From Thioclava pacifica DSM 10166 (GTDB lineage: Bacteria; Pseudomonadota; Alphaproteobacteria; Rhodobacterales; Rhodobacteraceae), in assembly GCF_000714535.1 (NCBI RefSeq), contig NZ_AUND01000001.1:620001-684000 (forward strand): 64,000 nucleotides of DNA. The letters run 5' to 3'. Both the position numbers and the translations under genes were made by a program. Positions 37,108-45,118 of the stretch are shown one piece after another. The notes beneath the pieces are model-generated. The model searched no databases, had not been told where the DNA came from, and saw only the letters and a program-made list of their open reading frames with translations. Within the stretch, counting starts at the first letter, position 1; every line of letters starts with the position of its first letter.

Positions 37108-38520
37108 ATGAGCGGGGCATTCGGAGATCTGGCACGGGTGCGGCTGGGCCGCATTTTTGCAGGCGCGATGCTTGGTGCCATGGTCATTTTTGCCCCTGGG
37201 ACGCCCTTTGTAAGGGCGGCCTTGGCTCAGGATCTTTCGGTGTCTTCCGCGCAAGACCGGCAGCTCCTCGATCTGTTGCGTCAGAACGACTGGCCCGGAG
37301 CCGAGGCTCTGGCCCGCGTGATCTTGCAAGACCGGCCCGGCGATGTGGGCACGCTCGTCGTGCTGTCGAGGGCGCTGCGAGCACAGGGTGATGCGGCAGG
37401 GGCAAAGGTCGCAGCCGAACGCGCGGAGGCGGCTTCGCGCAACCCGCGCGAACATTACATCAGTGCGGTCGAGCTGGCGGCGGCGAGCTACGATCTTGGC
37501 CATCCGATGAGCGCACAGCTTTGGTTGCGCCGCGCGGTGCAGATGGCTCCGGATGAGGCGCTCAAGGCCCGCAGTCTGCGCGATCTGCGCGCCGTGATGG
37601 CCGCGACGCCGTGGGAGATCAGCTTCGATCTGAACGCGGGCCCATCCTCGAATGTGAATAATGGAAGCCTTGCCGATCAGGTCGATATCGGCGGGATCGA
37701 TTTCATCCTCAATCCCGATGCGCGCGCGCTCTCAGGCTATGAGATCGCGGCGCAGCTGGGGCTGCGCTACCGGTTCAAGGGGTTTGGTGATCTGCCCGCG
37801 CAAGCGGGGCTGACCCTTTTCACACAGCAGGTCGTGCTTTCCGACAAGGCCAAGCGTGCCGTGCCCGACGCTAAGGGCAGCGATTATGCCTTCAGCGCGG
37901 TCGAGCTTTCGCTCGGTCAGGCGCTGAACAAGCCGAGCGATCCGCTGCGTTTCCGCCTCGATGGGGTGATCGGCAAGAACTGGTATGGCGGCGCGGATCT
38001 GAGCAATTACCTGCGGCTGTCGGGAGCGGCGCAATGGGGCGATGCGCAGCGTGCGGTGACCACGCTCACGCTGACCGGCGAGCGCCAGATTCGGCTCGAC
38101 GATCCGCGCAAGACCGCCTCGATCCTCGCCCTTTCGGCGCGACGCGACTGGCGCCTGCGCAGCGGCGACCGGCTCGGGCTGTCGCTGGGGGTTCGCAAGG
38201 CGCGCTCGGACTCGATCGAGATTGACCATCGCGCGGTGATCGTAGGGCTGAGCTACGATCTGGGCCGGCCGCTGGCGGGCAAGCTCTCGCTCGGCGCGGG
38301 GTTCCAGTTTGAGCGGCGCGACTATGATGCCTCGCTCTACGCCACCGGCGCGCGGCGCGATTGGCGCCGGCAGGTTTCGCTGCGCATCGGGTTTCCGAAA
38401 CTCGACTATTATGGCTTTTCGCCGGTGCTGCGTATCGAGGCCGAGAAGACCAACTCGAATGTCGAGTATTACAAGCGCTACGACACCACGGTGCGGTTTG
38501 GTCTGCGCTCGGTCTTCTGA
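37108..38520 (+). CDS. Slam-like outer-membrane protein (DUF560, TPR plus barrel; type XI secretion)
   Basis: A 470-residue protein with a signal peptide (to about residue 41, ALAQ), a TPR-like helical N-domain (residues 45-165), and a C-terminal barrel (165-470) beginning ISFDLNAGPSSNVNNGS and ending in a C-terminal Phe (RSVF). This is the layout of surface lipoprotein assembly modifiers, which move lipoproteins or soluble haem/iron-binding proteins across the outer membrane. A TbpB-like lipoprotein gene lies 2.7 kb downstream and is a natural candidate client. The ATG at 37108 is preceded by a purine-rich RBS (GAGAGGGGCGGA). Confidence 0.78.
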   Translation: MSGAFGDLARVRLGRIFAGAMLGAMVIFAPGTPFVRAALAQDLSVSSAQDRQLLDLLRQNDWPGAEALARVILQDRPGDVGTLVVLSRALRAQGDAAGAKVAAERAEAASRNPREHYISAVELAAASYDLGHPMSAQLWLRRAVQMAPDEALKARSLRDLRAVMAATPWEISFDLNAGPSSNVNNGSLADQVDIGGIDFILNPDARALSGYEIAAQLGLRYRFKGFGDLPAQAGLTLFTQQVVLSDKAKRAVPDAKGSDYAFSAVELSLGQALNKPSDPLRFRLDGVIGKNWYGGADLSNYLRLSGAAQWGDAQRAVTTLTLTGERQIRLDDPRKTASILALSARRDWRLRSGDRLGLSLGVRKARSDSIEIDHRAVIVGLSYDLGRPLAGKLSLGAGFQFERRDYDASLYATGARRDWRRQVSLRIGFPKLDYYGFSPVLRIEAEKTNSNVEYYKRYDTTVRFGLRSVF

Positions 38521-38598
38521 GCGCGCAGGCCGGAGATCGCCGGAAACCTTTCTGAAAACGTGCTCTTTTTTCCTCAATCTTAACGCGTCTGTCCGCCG

Positions 38599-38612
38599 TT
38601 GATGGCCGTCAA
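38599..38612 (+). promoter_or_regulatory. Crp/Fnr-type site upstream of the RTX gene
   Basis: TTGAT-GGCC-GTCAA is a full Fnr-family site in the 286-bp Slam-RTX gap, 195 bp before the RTX start codon. A perfect 7-bp inverted repeat (CACGCTC 38620-38626, GAGCGTG 38636-38642) follows 7 bp downstream. Confidence 0.65.
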
Positions 38613-38806
38613 TGCGAATCACGCTCCCGTCACGCGAGCGTGAGACTCGAAGCAGATCCGACCGGGGTGGGAAATGGGGCTTGGGCCCTCTTTTCGGAAG
38701 GTCGGAATGTTCGAGGGGATGACGCATCGCGACCGAGAGGCCGGGTGTGGGAGGGCTTATCCGTCCGCGATGGCGTCATGCATATTTTTGACAGAGGGGA
38801 CGCGAG

Positions 38807-41233
38807 ATGGCGACGCCAATTGATCCAACCAATGTAGACGACTGGGACGAGCCGCTGAACACCGATCCGATGTTCCGGTCGTCGCATGTATTCAGCACGG
38901 CCGACATCACGGTGACCTTCGACGGCATGACCGTCGGGGCGGCGGAAGATCCGCTCGAGTACTTTGACACGACTGGCGCGAACGGCACCAAGGTCACTCA
39001 AGACGGGGTGACGCTGTTCCCGATCAACAGCGAGTTCGGCTACGTTGTCGCGGATTTCACCAATGCCGAGCAGAAGGAAATCGACGACCTCTACGAGGAA
39101 GGCTGGGCAGGCGATCTGACCGATGCACAGGGCACCCAGCTCGGCATCGTGATCTCGGACTCGCCTACCGACACGTTCAAGACCCCGGCTGTGTACGGCA
39201 CTTGGCTGGGCGGTCTTGGCGGTGAGACCGTCAAGGCCTCGACCGAGCATTACGTGGTGATGCAGAACGTGCTCTCGGATCAGAAATATCCCGGTGACGA
39301 TGACGAAAGTACGCTTTATCCGCTTGATGACAATCTAATCGTCGTGGGCGGCGTCTATGATGGAAAGTCCGTCAAGGGTCTGCTCGATGGAGGTTATTTT
39401 GATGAAGAGGGTGTCCAGATCCTCATCGAGGATGTGAACGGCGACGGCGTCATCGATATCAAGGATATCCTCCAGCCCAACGAGACCGAGATCACCGAGA
39501 ATATCGCGGTCAGCAGCGATTACTCGGTTACGCTCAAGGATGACGGCAAACTGCTCTATCGTTGGGGCAACGTGATCAAGAAGCCCAACGATGTGCGGCT
39601 CGAGGCGACGCTCGACCTGCCGACCGACTGGAGTGAATACAACCCCTATACCTCGGTGCGCGATCTCTACCATGTGACCGAGGCCGAGTTGGTGATCCAT
39701 CACACGATCACCAACAACCCCAACGATCAGGTCCGTCCCGAAGACTTCGAGAACGAAGCCGCCATCGGGATTCTGCCGACCTATTACATCGACCCGGCCT
39801 GGAATGGTGACGGGGCGGGCGAACGCGAAGTCTGGCTCACCACGGATGCCTACTACGCGGGCGACGGAACGCTTTACCCTGCCGATACCATCCTGCGCGA
39901 CGAATTTCTTGCGGATGCATGGGATGAGAGCGTCTTGGGCGATATCGGTGCCGATGACGGGGCGGACGGCTTTACCAACGCCTGGTACACGACGATGGAC
40001 CGCGAGCCCTTCGAGCCGGTGCTCAGCGAGGACGGCACGGAATATGCCGATAGCGGTCCGCGCTGGCGCCTGCTGCCCGACAAATACGGCCAGGATCTGC
40101 CCTCGGTGGTGATCCCCGATGATCCGAGCGAACCGCCGCCGCCCACCAATGACGAGGTGAAATACGAGGTCGGCGCGGAAACCCAGACCGTTCTCAACCT
40201 GCTCGACTGGGGTATGCCCGCCAAGCCGCTCTCCGTCAGCGCAGGCTGGCAGGACAAGCCCGGCGAGGTGTCGGTCAACGGGATGAACTACACCGACGGC
40301 TTCGACGTGGCGGTCTATATCAAAGGCGATATCAAGCCCGCGACGGTTTACAGCGCCGAACTGGTGATGAGCTATGAGCTGATCTCAACCCATGCAGTGG
40401 GCGCGGATGTAAATGGCTCCGACGACGTGGATGATTTCCTCGTCGGCCTTGGCTCGAACACCTTCACGGGCGGCACCGGTGCAGATCTCTTCGTGGTCAG
40501 CTATGGCTCGTCTGTCGAAGGCGCAGCTCTGACGACCAGCACGATCACCGATTTCGAAGTCGGCACCGATGCGATCGGTCTGATCGGTCTCGGGGTGAGC
40601 GATGTGCTCGACGAGAACGGTGTCAGCGATTTCGACCATAAGATCTCGCAGGTGATCAGTGGTGACGATCTCCAGATCTGGCTCGACAGTGATGGGGAAG
40701 GGGCGGGTGAGTCATTCCTGCTCGCGACCCTCACGGATGTGGCGGGCGATCTCGGCCCGAGCATGAAGCTCGACATGGAAGCCGATTTCTTGCTGGCCAA
40801 TCCCGGTCCGGGCACTGAGCCGAACCCTGAAGACCCGCCGACGGAGATTACCGGCACCGAGGCAGGCGAACTCCTCATCGGTACGCTGGGCGATGACATC
40901 ATTCTCGGCCTGGGTGGGAACGACAACATCTACGGCCTGTCGGGCGATGACACGATCGACGGCGGCGCCGGTCTCGACCTGCTCTATGGCGGTCTCGGCA
41001 ATGATGTCTTCGTTTTCGCGGAAGGCGGCGGCATGGATATCGTTTACGATTTCGAGGATGGCTCGGACATGGTCCAGCTCTCGGGGATGACCTTCGAAGA
41101 CCTGACGATCAGCTCCTATCGCACGACTGGCACGCAGATCACTTACGGCACGGACCGGATGATCCTGCGTGGCGTCGATGTCGCGGATATCAATGTCGAT
41201 GACTTCATCCCCGATGACAGCCTGATCGTCTGA
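38807..41233 (+). CDS. RTX calcium-binding secreted protein
   Basis: An 808-residue acidic protein without an N-terminal signal. A dockerin/EF-hand-like DVNGDGVIDIKDI lies near residue 212. The C-terminal third has an M10-type TGGTGADLFVVSYG segment (about 550) and then glycine-rich nonapeptide repeats (GTLGDDIILGLGGNDNIYGL, GGLGNDVFVF, residues 690-740). The extreme C-terminus (DDSLIV) is short and hydrophobic, as in type I secretion signals. The large N-terminal region has no fold I recognise, so enzyme or adhesin roles are open. An AGAGGGGA RBS lies 6 bp before the ATG. T1SS genes lie 2 kb downstream on the other strand. Confidence 0.82.
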   Translation: MATPIDPTNVDDWDEPLNTDPMFRSSHVFSTADITVTFDGMTVGAAEDPLEYFDTTGANGTKVTQDGVTLFPINSEFGYVVADFTNAEQKEIDDLYEEGWAGDLTDAQGTQLGIVISDSPTDTFKTPAVYGTWLGGLGGETVKASTEHYVVMQNVLSDQKYPGDDDESTLYPLDDNLIVVGGVYDGKSVKGLLDGGYFDEEGVQILIEDVNGDGVIDIKDILQPNETEITENIAVSSDYSVTLKDDGKLLYRWGNVIKKPNDVRLEATLDLPTDWSEYNPYTSVRDLYHVTEAELVIHHTITNNPNDQVRPEDFENEAAIGILPTYYIDPAWNGDGAGEREVWLTTDAYYAGDGTLYPADTILRDEFLADAWDESVLGDIGADDGADGFTNAWYTTMDREPFEPVLSEDGTEYADSGPRWRLLPDKYGQDLPSVVIPDDPSEPPPPTNDEVKYEVGAETQTVLNLLDWGMPAKPLSVSAGWQDKPGEVSVNGMNYTDGFDVAVYIKGDIKPATVYSAELVMSYELISTHAVGADVNGSDDVDDFLVGLGSNTFTGGTGADLFVVSYGSSVEGAALTTSTITDFEVGTDAIGLIGLGVSDVLDENGVSDFDHKISQVISGDDLQIWLDSDGEGAGESFLLATLTDVAGDLGPSMKLDMEADFLLANPGPGTEPNPEDPPTEITGTEAGELLIGTLGDDIILGLGGNDNIYGLSGDDTIDGGAGLDLLYGGLGNDVFVFAEGGGMDIVYDFEDGSDMVQLSGMTFEDLTISSYRTTGTQITYGTDRMILRGVDVADINVDDFIPDDSLIV

Positions 41234-41268
41234 TCTCTGCCGGTGATAGTTTTACAAGGAATATGAAC

Positions 41269-41877
41269 ATGAAGACTCAAGTGAAATATCTCGTTCTGGC
41301 AGGCGCGGCAGCAGCATTGGCGGGATGTGGCGGGTCGGGGGGGACAACCCTCACCACCGCGCCCACCTATGCTCAGCTTCTGGATCGGGCGACTACGATG
41401 GCCGATGATACGGGCGTCATCGACTCCAACACCGGCGAGCTCATCGGAACGGAGCGGACTGTCGTGCCGACGTCAGGCACTGCCGATTACAAAGGCTATG
41501 TCGGAGGCGAAGTCGACGGTGGTGGGTTTATCGGCGAGCTCACGTTGACCGCCGATTTCTCGGGCGGCGGCTCGGTGAGCGGTTCGGCGACGAACTTCCA
41601 GCATGAAACCAACGGAGCCTATACCGGCGCGCTGGCGATGCCGTCCACGGGTATCTCGGCCAATTTGGCCGGGGATCAGGAATTTGCCGGGACGCTCTCC
41701 GGGGATCTGACCAACGATGGGACGGTGAATGCCACCAATATCGCCTTGACCGGCTATTTCTTCGGCGGGACGGACGATGCGCTGACCCAACCGACGACTG
41801 CCGCAGGTTATGCGGACGGTACCGTCGGCGGAACGCTGCTGAACGACGGCATCTTCATCGCGACCCAGACGCCCTGA
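41269..41877 (+). CDS. TbpB-like surface lipoprotein, candidate Slam client
   Basis: A 202-residue precursor with a lipoprotein signal (VLAGAAAALAGC, Cys near residue 20) and a Gly/Thr-rich beta-barrel-like region (GGGFIGELTLTADFSGGG, GSATNF, FAGTLSG, GYFFGG) of the transferrin-binding-protein barrel type. Such barrels are typical clients of Slam proteins. ATG 41269 is 8 bp from the AAGGA RBS and is preferred over 41263 (2 bp). It follows the RTX gene by 35 bp, so the two are probably co-transcribed. The ligand is not known; haem or iron binding is inference from the family. Confidence 0.72.
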   Translation: MKTQVKYLVLAGAAAALAGCGGSGGTTLTTAPTYAQLLDRATTMADDTGVIDSNTGELIGTERTVVPTSGTADYKGYVGGEVDGGGFIGELTLTADFSGGGSVSGSATNFQHETNGAYTGALAMPSTGISANLAGDQEFAGTLSGDLTNDGTVNATNIALTGYFFGGTDDALTQPTTAAGYADGTVGGTLLNDGIFIATQTP

Positions 41878-41896
41878 GGCGACAACCCGACTAATG

Positions 41897-41926
41897 AAAA
41901 GGCCCGGCGATTGCCGGGCCTTTTTA
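41897..41926. terminator. Bidirectional terminator between the lipoprotein and hlyD-like genes
   Basis: AAAAGGCCCGGC pairs with GCCGGGCCTTTTT around GATT, between convergent operons. Confidence 0.88.
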
Positions 41927-41973
41927 CGTAGTCTCCGCAGGAAATGATCGGGCCACTCGCCCCCTCACGCCTT

Positions 41974-43278
41974 TCAATCGCCGCGGAAGGCGCGGTTGAA
42001 ATAGACCGTCAGCGGGTGGGTGAGGTAGGAGAGCGGCGTGCGGGCGTCGGTTTTCAGGAAGGCCTCGACCGGCATGCCCGGCATCAGCTTCACTTCCTCC
42101 AGCGAGGCCAGCACCTCTGCATCGGGCTCGACCGTCGCCTCGTAATAGGTCTCGCGGGTGGCTTCGTCGGTCTGCACGTCGGGAGAGACGCGCACAACCT
42201 CGCCCGCCACCGCGGGGGTGGTGCGGCGGTTGAAGGTCGAGAATTGCAACGACACTTCCTGGCCCGCATAGACCTGGTCGATATTGGTCGGGTCGACGCG
42301 GACCGAGACCTCCAGCGGCTGATCGCTCGGCACGAGATACATCATCGGCTGCGCGGCCTGAACGACCGAATGCAGGGCGAAGACATGCGAGCCGAACACG
42401 ACCCCGTCCACCGGCGCGCGCACGTCGAGGCGGGCGAGCTTTTCGCGCAGAGTCGTTTCGCGTTCGAGTAGCGAGATCTCGTTATATTGCAGGTCGCGCA
42501 GCTGGGTGATCGCAGATTCGCGATGCTGTTCGGCGAGGCCGAGGATCTCGATCTCGATGCCCGAGATCTTCACCCGCGATTCCGCGATGGCCGAATTGAG
42601 CCGCCCGATCTCGCCGGTCAGCCGCGCATGTTCGCGCTGGACCTGCAACACGCGGGAGGCCTCCATCAGCTTGCGCTTGAGAAGCGACTGCTTGTCGGCC
42701 AGTTCCTGCGAGATCAGTTCGAGCTGGGCGTTGAGCGAGGCGAGTTGGGCCTGAATCCCCTCGACCTGCTTGCGGATCTGCTGTTGCTGTTCGCGCAGTT
42801 GCCCGGTCTTTTGCGCCAGAGAGCTGCGCCGCGCCGCGAAGAGGTTGCGCTGCCCCTCGATCTGATCGGCCACCTGTTTCGGGTTCAGCAGCGAATAGCT
42901 GGGCTGGTCCGAGAAATCGAGCGTGTCGCGCCCGTCGCGCTCCGCCTCGAGCCGGATCCGCCGCGCGGCGATCTCCATCAGCTGGCTTTGCACGATCGCA
43001 AGCTCGGATTTCAGGAACGTATCGTCGAGCCGCACCAGCACGTCGCCAGCTTTCACGTGATCGCCGTTGCGCGCGAGAATCGCGCCCACTACACCGCCAT
43101 CGGGATGCTGGATCACCTGACGGTCACTCTCGACCTTGACGGTGCCGCGCGCGACCACCGCGCCGGAGATATTCGTACCGACGCTCCAGGCACCCATGCC
43201 GCCCACGAGGATCGCGATCGAGCCGAAGCCTGCCGCGAGCAGAAGCCGCGTGCTCTTGAGTTCCGATCTCTTGCTCAT
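41974..43278 (-). CDS. Type I secretion membrane-fusion protein (HlyD family)
   Basis: A 434-residue periplasmic adaptor with one N-terminal membrane helix (residues 11-33), lipoyl/barrel segments at both ends (VIQHPDGGVVGAILARNGDHV; VRAPVDGVVFGSHVF), and a long coiled-coil (about 120-300) with Glu/Gln/Arg heptads. It links the inner-membrane ABC protein to a TolC-type exit duct, which is not in this window. It overlaps the ABC gene by 4 bp. Confidence 0.92.
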   Translation of the reverse strand: MSKRSELKSTRLLLAAGFGSIAILVGGMGAWSVGTNISGAVVARGTVKVESDRQVIQHPDGGVVGAILARNGDHVKAGDVLVRLDDTFLKSELAIVQSQLMEIAARRIRLEAERDGRDTLDFSDQPSYSLLNPKQVADQIEGQRNLFAARRSSLAQKTGQLREQQQQIRKQVEGIQAQLASLNAQLELISQELADKQSLLKRKLMEASRVLQVQREHARLTGEIGRLNSAIAESRVKISGIEIEILGLAEQHRESAITQLRDLQYNEISLLERETTLREKLARLDVRAPVDGVVFGSHVFALHSVVQAAQPMMYLVPSDQPLEVSVRVDPTNIDQVYAGQEVSLQFSTFNRRTTPAVAGEVVRVSPDVQTDEATRETYYEATVEPDAEVLASLEEVKLMPGMPVEAFLKTDARTPLSYLTHPLTVYFNRAFRGD

Positions 43279-45014
43279 GATTCCGCCCTCATCGACAGCA
43301 CCCGTTTCACATCATGCGCATTCTTGATCATCGAGCGGATGATCTCGTCGCGCGGGCCTTGCGCGGAGACCTGTCCGTTCTCGAGGATAATCAGCTGCGT
43401 GCAGGCCTTGATCGCGTTGGTGCGGTGGGTCATCAGCACCACCGCCTTGCCCTCTTCGGTCATCGCGCGCACCACCTCGTTGAGCGCCTCAGAGCCGTCG
43501 GCGTCGAGCGCCGAGTTCGGCTCGTCGAGCACCAGAAGCACCGGGTCGTTATAAAGCGCACGGGCGAGACCCAGACGCTGGCGCTGCCCGCCCGAGAGCA
43601 CGGAGTCGCTGCCACTCAGTCGCGTGTCGTAACCTTTCGGCAGCTTGAGGATGATGTCGTGGATCTGCGCCTTCTGTGCCGCCGCGACGATCCGGTCAGG
43701 ATCGGGTTCGAGCGCCATCTGCGCGATATTTTCCGCGATCGTGCCGTCGAAGGTCTTCACCACCTGCGGCAGGTAGCCGATGAACTGGCCAAGCCGCTCG
43801 GGGCTGTATTGGTCGAGCTTGGCGCCCGCAAGCCGGACCTCTCCCGCGCTGGGAGTGACGAGGCCAACCAATGCGCGCGCGAGCGTGGTCTTGCCCGAGC
43901 CGCTCTTTCCAATCACGCCCACGGCCTCGCCGGGGGAAATGTCAAAGCCGATATTGTAGAGGACCGGCTTTTCGCCGCGACGGAGCGCGAGCGAGAGGCC
44001 GCGTACGCTCAGTTGCGGCTCGGGGGCGGGCAGGCGGGTCGGCTCGGGGCGGTCGGGAATTTCGTCGAGGAACTCGGTAAGCCCGCGCCATCCGTTGCGC
44101 GCGCGATGCAGCAGGCTCCACTGGCCCAGGACCTGCTCGACCGGGGCGAGCGCGCGCCCCAACAGCACCGAGCCCGCGATGATTGCGCCGGCCGTCATCT
44201 CGTGGCGCAATACCAGCCAGGCACCGACGGCAAGCACCGCCGATTGCAAGAGCATCCGGAAGCCCTTCGAGAAGGAGCCGAAAGCCCCCGTCCAGTCTGC
44301 TGCGGCGAGCGTCTTGCCCTGCGCCTCTTGCTGTTTGCTCAGCCAGCGGCGGCGCATCACCGGACCCATGCCCTGCGCCCAGAGGTAATCCGCGCCGTCC
44401 TCGCTTTGCCGTGCGATCTGGTTGCTGGCAAAGCCCACCGATTGCGCTTCGTTCAGGCGCCGCTTGGTCAGCCAGTGGTTCGCCAGCGAGGTCGCGATCA
44501 GCAACGCGCCGCCCGCGACCGCAAGCCAGCCCAGCAGCGGGTGGAAGATGAAGATCGCGGCGGCGAAGACCGGGGTCCAGGGGATGTCCATCAGCGACAG
44601 CAGCACCGGCGAGCCGAAAACCGTGCGCACTGCGTCGAGATCTTGCAGCGCGCCTGCGCCCTTGTTGGTCTTGCGCAGCGCCGAACGTTCGAGCATCGCG
44701 TCGAAGACCCGTTCGTTGAGTTGCGCATGGATGCGCGCGCCGACCCGTGCCATCACGCGGGCGCGGACGAATTCGAGGACGGTATAGAACAGGTAAAGAA
44801 ACACCACGAGCCCGAAGAGCGCGACGAGCGTTTCCTCAGAGCGCGAGCCGATCACCCGGTCATAGACCTGCAACATGAAGAGCGGCCCGGTGAGCAGCAG
44901 CAGGTTGGTGAAAAGGCTGAACAGAAAAGCCGAGCCAATCAGCCCGCGGACGCCCTTGAATACATTTTTCATCGCGGCTCCCGAAGCCTGCGACGGCGTG
45001 GTGGTATTGCCCAC
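43275..45014 (-). CDS. Type I secretion ABC transporter (PrtD/AprD-like permease-ATPase)
   Basis: A 579-residue protein with an N-terminal membrane domain (about six helices, residues 20-300) and a C-terminal ATPase: Walker A GKSGSGKTT (near 367), signature LSGGQRQRLGLARAL, Walker B VLLVLDEP. It lacks the N-terminal C39-like domain of HlyB, as in PrtD-type exporters of RTX proteins. The likely client is the 808-residue RTX protein, the only RTX gene in view. Transcription starts upstream at 45014; a perfect Fnr-family site lies 63-76 bp before the ATG. Confidence 0.92.
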   Translation of the reverse strand: MGNTTTPSQASGAAMKNVFKGVRGLIGSAFLFSLFTNLLLLTGPLFMLQVYDRVIGSRSEETLVALFGLVVFLYLFYTVLEFVRARVMARVGARIHAQLNERVFDAMLERSALRKTNKGAGALQDLDAVRTVFGSPVLLSLMDIPWTPVFAAAIFIFHPLLGWLAVAGGALLIATSLANHWLTKRRLNEAQSVGFASNQIARQSEDGADYLWAQGMGPVMRRRWLSKQQEAQGKTLAAADWTGAFGSFSKGFRMLLQSAVLAVGAWLVLRHEMTAGAIIAGSVLLGRALAPVEQVLGQWSLLHRARNGWRGLTEFLDEIPDRPEPTRLPAPEPQLSVRGLSLALRRGEKPVLYNIGFDISPGEAVGVIGKSGSGKTTLARALVGLVTPSAGEVRLAGAKLDQYSPERLGQFIGYLPQVVKTFDGTIAENIAQMALEPDPDRIVAAAQKAQIHDIILKLPKGYDTRLSGSDSVLSGGQRQRLGLARALYNDPVLLVLDEPNSALDADGSEALNEVVRAMTEEGKAVVLMTHRTNAIKACTQLIILENGQVSAQGPRDEIIRSMIKNAHDVKRVLSMRAES

Positions 45015-45076
45015 GACGACACCCCATGAATAGTTCCATCCCGGCGCCGATCATCGCGCGCGGCGCGGCGAAAGCA

Positions 45077-45090
45077 TTGACGCTCGTCAA
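45077..45090 (-). promoter_or_regulatory. Perfect Crp/Fnr-type palindrome upstream of the T1SS operon
   Basis: TTGAC-GCTC-GTCAA is fully symmetric. Class II spacing would start the transcript near 45042, 28 bp before the ABC start codon. Confidence 0.7.
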
Positions 45091-45118
45091 TGGATTGCAG
45101 CTCGCAGCGTCGGGGCAA

